A DNA stretch of 64,000 nucleotides. Source: Neoechinorhynchus agilis (lineage: Eukaryota > Acanthocephala). A program made the position numbers and the translations under genes. Shown one piece after another: positions 57,081-64,000 of this stretch. Under the pieces are notes generated by a model. The model was not told the DNA's origin. It did not search any database and saw only the letters and a program-made list of their open reading frames with translations. The stretch covers positions 17,422,001 to 17,486,000 of the forward strand of contig CM121341.1 of the NCBI GenBank assembly GCA_051530055.1, written 5' to 3'. How positions within the stretch are numbered: the first letter of the stretch is position 1; each line of letters starts with the position of its first letter.

Positions 57081-59958
57081 TCATGCACTAGGGTTTTTCT
57101 TCATCAATTCAATATCGGCTTTTACCATTTCCTCAACTATTTCCTAGTTTCGCGGTTATAATTTTGTTCTACATGATTATTGCTCTTTACCTTAAAGTTG
57201 TATCTTGGTGCCCAATTCAATTTTTTCTTTGCCTTTGATGGGTTTCCGATCAACAAATCCTTTTGTTATGATTTAGTAAAGACTTTTTGATCTGATGTTA
57301 CTTACGACTTCCGTTGGTCTAAAATACTTTTGGTTGACTCGTACTCTCACCTTTTCTGAGCTTGTATCAATTCCAACTTCCTCAACTCCTTTTCCTTGCC
57401 ATCTTTTTCAAAAAAATCAAATCTGTTTGCGTTTTTATCGGAAACCTTATCTGTGTGTCAACTATTCTAAATGATTCCTCGACAAATTCACGGACACTGT
57501 GGCATTCTCCGGTCGCGATGACAATGTCTGTTGGTTCATCCTGCTGAAGCATTAGCCACATCGCCTATGATTTGCGGCCTTAATAGAATTAAAACATTAA
57601 TGTTTATACCTCCACGTAATCTTTTGCGTGTCCCCAATCTCTTTTAGTATCAATGTCTCCCAATTCCATGTACTCCTGGAGACCCAAATGGATTTTCGCA
57701 ACAGATCGCGTGATTTTGCGAGTGACGAAATTCTCGCCTAAAAGCTGTTATTCGAGTTTTTCAAAATTGAACTAACCTCTTCTTGGGCTTTCGTGATTGA
57801 ATAGAATTCCATTTACGGCGAACATTCCATAGGCCTCTCTATAGTTCACAACAACCCAAAATGCGTACAATTTGGCACAAGCTATACGAGTTGCGGTATA
57901 ATTTTAGAATCTCCAAAGAACGTACCGTATGGAGAACGTGGATAAAACGGGGTAGTTTCACTTTGAGGGATTTCTTGAACTTTTCCATACAACTCAGATG
58001 TCGATGCTTGATAGAATTTGACCTTTGCAGTAAGACCGCAAATCCGAATTGCGTCCAGTATCCGAAGAGTGCCCACAGCGACGACATCCGCAGTGTATTC
58101 ACTCAAGTCAAAAGAAATCTAAAATTTGATTTCTGTAGATTTTTCTATTAGGGACAGTTCAATGGGCGGACGTTTCCTAGCTATATGTTTCGTAAATTTG
58201 TTAAAAATTATCGGCCGTCTTAAGGATTTCTCGAATCTTCGATCCAATTAAATGGTATCTTTTTCCAGACACTTAAAGTGTTAATTTTTGGGCACTAGTA
58301 TAAACATAATGGTTAAATGTTTTGCTTACGAATGTTATCAAGCAAAACGATTGAAGGTAAAAAAGTCAAAAATCGAAGTGAATTATAGTTTAGATCTTCA
58401 CCCGGTAAATATTTTTTATTAAAGACGTTTCGAACCTCGTCGTCTTTTTGTAACTAACAAACCGATGATGAACCCGACGAAGTTCGAAACGTCTTTAATA
58501 AAAAATATTTACCGGGTGAAGATCTAAACAATAATTCTTATTATATACCCCGGTATCTCACATATCGACAACAGTAAAAGTATATATGATGTCTTGCATT
58601 ATTGTCTTCGGGAAAAAGATATTTTCTTTTGATAGTTTTGGAAAACCTTGGGGAAATGTCGGAATTATCCGACGAAATATCGGAAATAAATTAGTGAATT
58701 TAAATCTCCGGGGTATCAAAACTACCAAAGAAAAAAGTATATATTTTAAAGCAGCAATACGTAGTCTTTACTCAAAAAGCTCATGGACCATTGGACGTCA
58801 CATTTACAAAAAAATGATAAGTTTTAAATACTTCTACCGAATGGACGTTAGAGAATATGTGACTTTTCATTCAAATATTTATTAGCTAAAGATCGTTATT
58901 CATGATCAAAACAAAAACCATGTCAGTCATTTCACGAATGTCCAATATTTTCGGTTTTGTTTAAGAAACAAATAAACTAAGCTTCTGATTTTATCATGGT
59001 GAAAAAAGAGTTAAATTTCACACATTGCCAATTGTTCATTCGCAGCCTATATCACCGGATCACACTTTAACTTAATAGACGAAATATGCCTTATTTGGTC
59101 ATGCGTACCAGAAGGGCGACCATAATTTTCAATCCTAGAACCATCAATCTTATCAAGTTAAATTCGAATATTAGGAAATTTTTAAGTTGATATTTTTTAA
59201 AGTACCAAAAAATATCCATTAATTTAGGAATATTCCAAGAGAATTAATCGTTGATAAAATTTTACTTATACTTGATAGGTTCGAGATTTCAATGTCAAGA
59301 TAGTGCTAATTAATCGTCTTTATCTCATAATGAGAAATTTGTATTTATCCAAATTAGCACAAAATTTCATTTTTTTATTGGTAAATGCTATTAAAACGAC
59401 AAGTTGGACAATGATTACATAAAGTTTATTTGAGAAAAGTTAGTGAAAGAAAAGTGATTAATCCGATTTTTCAATTATATAAAATGATTAAAATCTTGAC
59501 TGTAGAGTTAGTAAATTGACATTCATGACATTTTAACACTTAAAATAGCGTCTTTCCCTTACTTACTTTGACATGACTTTGAGCTGCAAGATTGTATATC
59601 TCGGTAGGTTGTGTTTTGGTTATAATTCTAACCAAAGACGAGCTATCATTTAAATCTCCATAGTGAAGTTGCATTTCTTTTCAAAAAATTGGAATTCTAA
59701 CATTAATTACACAACAAAACAACAGTACTTCCTTCTTTATGAACAGTCGGATCGTCATATAAGTGAGAAATTCGACCAGTGTTGAAAGAACTTGAACGTC
59801 TAACTATTCCGTGAACTTCGTATCCTTTTGATAACAGAAATTCCGTAAGATAACTGCCATCCTATTTAACGACGTTTAATCCTTCCTATCTACGTAGTTC
59901 TACGTACTTGACCAGTTATTCCGGTTAACAAAGCAACTTTTCTATTGTCTAAATTCAT
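57081..59958 (-). CDS. GMDS: GDP-mannose 4,6-dehydratase
   Basis: A short-chain dehydrogenase family enzyme that converts GDP-mannose to GDP-4-keto-6-deoxymannose, the first step to GDP-fucose in the cytosol. About ten small exons. Exon 1 (59912-59958) ends LLTGITGQ, and the next continues [20 protein letters not shown] followed by [18 protein letters not shown]. Then come [30 protein letters not shown], the [18 protein letters not shown] segment, [12 protein letters not shown] with the catalytic Yxxx[57 protein letters not shown], and finally [16 protein letters not shown]. Introns are 44-57 nt GT-AG, except a 1.47-kb one (~58107-59575) holding two foldback elements. ATG directly follows AACTTTCAG. 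The gene appears intact. Confidence 0.95.
58388..58529. repeat. Foldback element family B in a GMDS intron
   Basis: The ~54-bp arms (GTTTAGATCTTCACCCGGTA... through TTTCGAAC.TCGTCG) are exact complements apart from one base and flank a ~34-bp centre. The right half carries CCGATGA, a stem, then GAAA (58462-58489). Homology with the POLK-intron copy continues ~45 bp past the right end (ACCCCGGTATCTCACATATC). Confidence 0.95.
58636..58745 (-). repeat. Foldback family A, single arm
   Basis: AACCTTGGGGAAATGTCGGA, TTATCCGACGAAATATCGGA and TCAAAACTACCAAAG match the right arm of 23236-23480 almost base for base. The partner arm is missing. Confidence 0.9.
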
Positions 59959-60608
59959 CTGAAAGTTCGATTATAATGCGCGTGTCGGATTCGCGCTCTC
60001 GTTGACTATTAATAGTAAGTCCCTACGGGAATCCTAAGCAAATAAACTGATAAACACGAAGAGATATTGATGTCTGGGATGAAGAAACGTAGGTAAACAT
60101 AGATTAATGCGGAAATGCTGGATTCAGTGCTTTATGAACAAATATGAGTTTACAGCGCTGAATGCTGTATCTATCCATGATAATAAAGTGGCAAAATTAA
60201 AGCATATTTATCCCAATCTTAGAAAGTCCTTTTTTCAGAAGTCGATAAACGTGGTAGTTTTATAAAATGGGGTGAAAAGGCAGACAAAACTGAAAGGACT
60301 ATTCGTTAAAATCTCTAATTATATTATTTTTTGCTTTATAACAAGAGAGAAATTTACAGTCTAAATAGGTAAAAATAATATCTCTTAAAAGATTCAAAAA
60401 TACAAGTTTTTGTTAATAAAACTCAAACCTTGGTTAACCGTCATTACCGAGAGAATATTGATTACTCCCGAACGAACTTTGCGCTTAACAAGCAACGACA
60501 AAAAAGAATACAAACGCGTAAATCCATAAGCGGATCAAGCAACATCCCTTGCACAATGAATTTTTTTTGTTCTTTTATACCTACTTAAAAACGTTCGTAG
60601 TAAATTTA
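59959..60608. other. Intergenic between GMDS and THOC5
   Basis: AT-rich, with no assigned repeat or coding signal. It holds the GMDS upstream region and the THOC5 3' flank. Confidence 0.4.
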
Positions 60609-62660
60609 TCATAGACAGTCTGGACTATGTAATGAAGAAATGGACGTTTTCCATGGGCCATGACTCGGACCAATCGCGTTTCTGTCTTTTGTCACATTGG
60701 GCGAATGAAACACTGAATCGAGTAGCGTCAAAAGATGCTTAATAGCTTCTTCAAGAGCATTCACTCTGATAGCGCTTCCTTTTTGCTGAATCACGAGTTT
60801 CTTTGCATAAACGTACAAACTTCGTTCCATTGCATTGAACTCAACACAGTTTGCACCTGAGCGAACAACTAATTTCTGGTCGTTGGACATTTCGTAAATG
60901 AGAATCGGTAAGCCAACGTTGGAAGGAAACTGTGGACTTATGCATGCAAAAGCGACAACATACGGATGATTGATCGATCTTAAACTAAGTTTCACAAACA
61001 GCCATCCTTCGCCATCCTCGACTTTACTTGCGTCAGGAAAAGTATGGACTATTTTAGCAGCTGAGAGAAGACTCATTGTGGATCGAAATGTATGTGGATT
61101 CGTGCCTGCTTCTCTCAAAATGCGAGCCAATTGAACGCGCTCATCCAAGATATACCTCATTATTCTTAAAGTGCTCACATTTGAGTTTAACGTTTCGTCA
61201 CCAGTTTGATGGTAAAGTGAACTGCCTGTAAAGTCGTGCAGATTACCACACAACATTTGAATAAAGTATCTCACGGGTGTCGTAGTGTCTGATCGAAGAA
61301 GAGTGTCCGCTGAACAATTCACTTTAAGGCCGGCGTCAAATGATGCCAATAGAGATTGGCTTATTGGTTCGAGGTCATCGCTACAACGAACGCCTTGTAC
61401 AACCACAAGCCGAGACGCTTCATTGTAAGCTAGTTCAAGCTCAATGTACTCGGATTCGAATGTCGAATCCAATCGGATAACGAGGCGCTCGTCAACGCAT
61501 ACACAACGGACGAAGCTAAGAGGATTTCCTTCAACGAGGTGAATGTGGTCGATAAATTTGTACAGAATGAACAGTGGACCTGGTAATTTGGAAGCCTTCC
61601 ATTGAAGTTCACGGAGATTACGGAGAGGCCACGCTTTGTCGTCTTGGCATTTGCCGGAGTCAATGTAGCTTAAGGAGAAAATTTTAGGAAAATTTAAACA
61701 TTTTAGTATAAGTGGCTGATTGCATTTTATAAAAATCGTGTTTAGTTATAGAAAAGAACGCAATCTCGGGAAAAATTATCATTAATTAGCTAATTGTCTT
61801 TTTCAAACCATTTTTAATTATAGAAATTAAAAGCTCACGTTTATAAAATTTATCGTTTAAATCTCAGAGAACAATTTAGTTAAAGCGCAAATCCGATACT
61901 TGAATAGTGAATACAACGGCGCAATTTACTATTCCAGAAAGTGATTTTTCTACCGTTCTACAAAAAATAAAGAGATTTTGTATCGACAAAATGAGCATAT
62001 CAATTTTTTAATTTAAGTTTTTAGAGCCCAATTTACATTGGCTCGTGGACCTACCTCTTGAGCAAGAGCGGCGCAACTATGTTTAACATTACTGATCAGA
62101 GGTGCAAGCCTGCTCATTTGAGCTTCCAGTTCTGCTTCATCTTCAGCCACTTGTGAGATTTCATTTCGTAAAGAATCCACTTGGTTCTTTAGATTTCGTC
62201 TAATCTCGATTTCGGCTAAAATTGAACCTAAATTCAAATCATGATTATTCACTTCCGCATCATAGTTCGCTGGTATAGGATGTCCATCCAAGCATTGACT
62301 AATGTCTCTAAGAACAGCGAGGTTTTTATAGTTCACTTTCTCTAATTGAGCACAAAGCGATTCTACTTTCTTCTTTTGTTGAATAGTTTCCATTCTGGAC
62401 GCATGGCACATCATTTCAGCTATACGTTTTTGATTTCGTAGCTGAACAGTGTGAACCAGAGCCTGTTGCCGTAAAAGCTTCTCTTCAGCTTCTGGCTATA
62501 GTGGAAATAGTAAAAGAGATTCGTTGTTTCTTCAAAAACATACCATCGAATCTTTTTGAAGAAGACGAGTTAATATAGTGCGAAGATTTTTTGCACTTAT
62601 ACAGAATCGCTCTTTTATATCATCGATTTTACCATTTTCATGAATAGAAATAGTGCTCAT
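60609..62660 (-). CDS. THOC5: THO complex subunit 5
   Basis: THOC5 is part of the TREX/THO complex coupling transcription to mRNA export. Three exons: 62544-62660, 62055-62496 and 60609-61668, all with GT-AG ends (GTATGT, GTAGGT donors) and consistent phase. Exon 2 is a coiled coil of the THOC5 core (KKKVESLCAQLEKVNYKNLA then DISQCLDGHP; AEIEIRRNLKNQVDSLRNEI). Exon 3 has LPGPLFILYKFIDHIHLVEG, TLRIMRYILDERVQLARIL, NHPYVVAFACISPQFPSNVG, AMERSLYVYAKKLV and the terminal GPSHGPWK. This order matches the THOC5 C-terminal region, though similarity is moderate. ATG directly follows TTTTGTTAAAG. The protein (~539 residues) is shorter than human THOC5 (683); the acidic linker between the domains is reduced. 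Confidence 0.82.
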
Positions 62661-63004
62661 CTTTAACAAAAGAACAGCGCGATTCGAATTCAATAACATA
62701 AATTCTCGCTCAAATACAACGTCAACGAGAAAAATACATCTTTCATTGGGATATAAACGCTTAAACGATTAAGATTTTAATTTCAAAAGAAAAAATCAAG
62801 GATCCGTGACTTGATTCTTCCAGATTAATTTCTTCCGACCGAAATTAGATTTTTGCGCTTTTTCGTGTAACAATCCAAATTCCCCAATGTAAATCATTAA
62901 ACATCAGCCGCGTTTTTAACTGAAAGCTTCGTGTATTTTCTGAAATCGTTGAGGGATATTCATAAGTCTAGCGCAAAATTAACTTGCATTGAGAACGTAA
63001 CATC
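62661..63004. other. Intergenic upstream of THOC5
   Basis: AT-rich, no feature recognised apart from the THOC5 leader. Confidence 0.4.
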
Positions 63005-63440
63005 CGTCTCTTAACGGACAGGAAACAATCCACAACTGCATTCATGCAGCCTTTGGCCATCTCAGGGAAATGGTCTTCATGAACCACCATTTACCCTTTG
63101 GGACTTCTGTATGGTGCAGAATGCTGGACTCCGTACGGATCACCAATCAAATCACTGGAAGCCGTCCACATCGTAAGCATACATCACCTGACGAGACAGG
63201 ATCTCGTTTGATGATATCTTATCCTATACGCTCACATCCAGCATTAAAGCAATGGCTCTTCAAAGACTTCTGAGACTGGAGGTTCACATCACTTAGATGT
63301 CTCGTCAACGTCTACCAAGGATCATCTTCAATGAGGAATTGACAAGAGGTAGTCACCCCCGTGGCGAAGAAACTGAAGACGTGTAACATACAGCGGGAAA
63401 AAAATCGAGTTCGAGGAATAACGGTGTAGATTAATAGTTG
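63005..63440 (+). mobile_element. LINE 3' tail fragment
   Basis: Across shifting frames the plus strand encodes TLWDFC/LLYGAECWTPYGSPIKSL with AVHI and HHLTRQD, then LQRLLRLE, RQRLPRIIFNEELTRGSHPR and EETEDV. This follows the order of the post-RT region of RTE/CR1-like LINEs (LLYGSE-WT...; RRLRW-GHV; P..LLYGEL..G.R). Several interruptions; the RT palm is absent. Confidence 0.6.
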
Positions 63441-63448
63441 CGAATGAC

Positions 63449-63860
63449 GGCATCAACGGCGACTAAACCGAACTATCATCCGAGATCTCCCTACTTTCCG
63501 TTCGAGGAAAAGCGACTTATTGATGGTAGAGATTACCGGCATCAAAGACGACTAAAGCAAAATATATTTTTTGATCTCTTCGCCTTCTGTTAGAAAACAA
63601 TTAAACAGACGGGTGGAAGAAAGTGCCGACATCAACGGCGACCAAGCCAAAATTTCCTCGTAGATCTCAGTATCCTCCGTCAGGTGCGAAGCGCAAAAGA
63701 CTGATGGAATAGAAACCCTTCATCGACAGCGACTAAACCAGAATATCATCCCATATCTGCCTACTTTCCGTTAGAGGAAAAGCTACACGGACTTACGATG
63801 GAGAATACCGGCATCATGACGACCAAAGCTAAATATCATCGCAGATATCCCTACCACGAG
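63449..63860. repeat. Degenerate ~90-bp tandem repeat, five units
   Basis: A block GGCATCAACGGCGACTAAAC and variants recur at about 63449, 63539, 63630, 63720 and 63811 (spacing 90-91 bp), each followed by TATCATC..AGATCTCC and TCCGTTAGAGGAAAAG-like sequence. It directly follows the LINE tail, so it may be that element's 3' untranslated repeat. Confidence 0.75.
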
Positions 63861-64000
63861 AAATATGTTGTATGTTTACATCCTCGAGAGTATAAGGACG
63901 ATTATTTTTTTGCACAAAACATGTCGATATTTAAGGTCGCAACAATTTGCTCCTTTTTCGAGCAAATTTCTATCCCAACTATGCTTTAAAAATCCTTTAT

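Overview
The window is nuclear DNA from an invertebrate animal. It is AT-rich, uses the standard code, and its genes are split by very short GT-AG introns (about 39-60 nt, many 44-48) plus a few longer, repeat-filled ones. Several genes have a splice-acceptor-like AG directly against the start codon, as expected for spliced-leader trans-splicing. That feature, the short introns and three PMP3-type proteolipid genes fit a nematode or another trans-splicing phylum such as the appendicularians. The sequence alone does not settle which.

Host genes recognised, left to right: the C-terminal part of an anillin-like protein (340-1538, +); a PMP3/UPF0057 proteolipid (4892-5101, -); TTC7, of the PI4KIIIalpha scaffold (10709-14786, +); two more PMP3 genes (15380-15550, + and 16894-17061, -); CAF-1 large subunit (18147-20071, -); mitoribosomal uS3m/MRPS24 (22411-22987, +); the Rieske protein of complex III (23579-24447, +); DNA polymerase kappa (26162-28388, +); TYW3 (31373-32044, +); MYBBP1A/Pol5 (32526-36026, -); a UPF0489/C5orf22-like protein (37284-38746, +); GDP-mannose 4,6-dehydratase (57081-59958, -); and THOC5 (60609-62660, -). 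These are unrelated housekeeping functions (cytokinesis, lipid kinase scaffolding, chromatin assembly, mitochondria, lesion bypass, tRNA modification, ribosome biogenesis, fucose synthesis, mRNA export). They do not form a pathway cluster.

Repeats fill much of the rest. There are two satellite arrays: a 137/140-bp monomer at 5328-9100, and a ~190-bp monomer at 39064-40400 and 43629-56880 with a ~1.32-kb higher-order block seen three times. A 3.2-kb APE-type LINE (40400-43600) sits inside the second array. There are also four fragments of another LINE family with a Cys/His plus PDG...WDA tail, a LINE 3' tail at 63005-63440, a degraded LINE at 30150-30490, a Penelope-like GIY-YIG fragment with inverted ends (28800-29560), tRNA-derived SINE copies, and many foldback elements.

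The most interesting structure is in the foldback elements. Several carry, or appear to have decayed from, a hammerhead-ribozyme core (CUGANGA, a short perfect stem, then GAAA). This fits a link to Penelope-like elements. Next in interest are a 56-nt non-GT-AG insertion with inverted repeats inside the polymerase kappa coding region, and a UPF0489 protein whose acidic and histidine motif residues are substituted.
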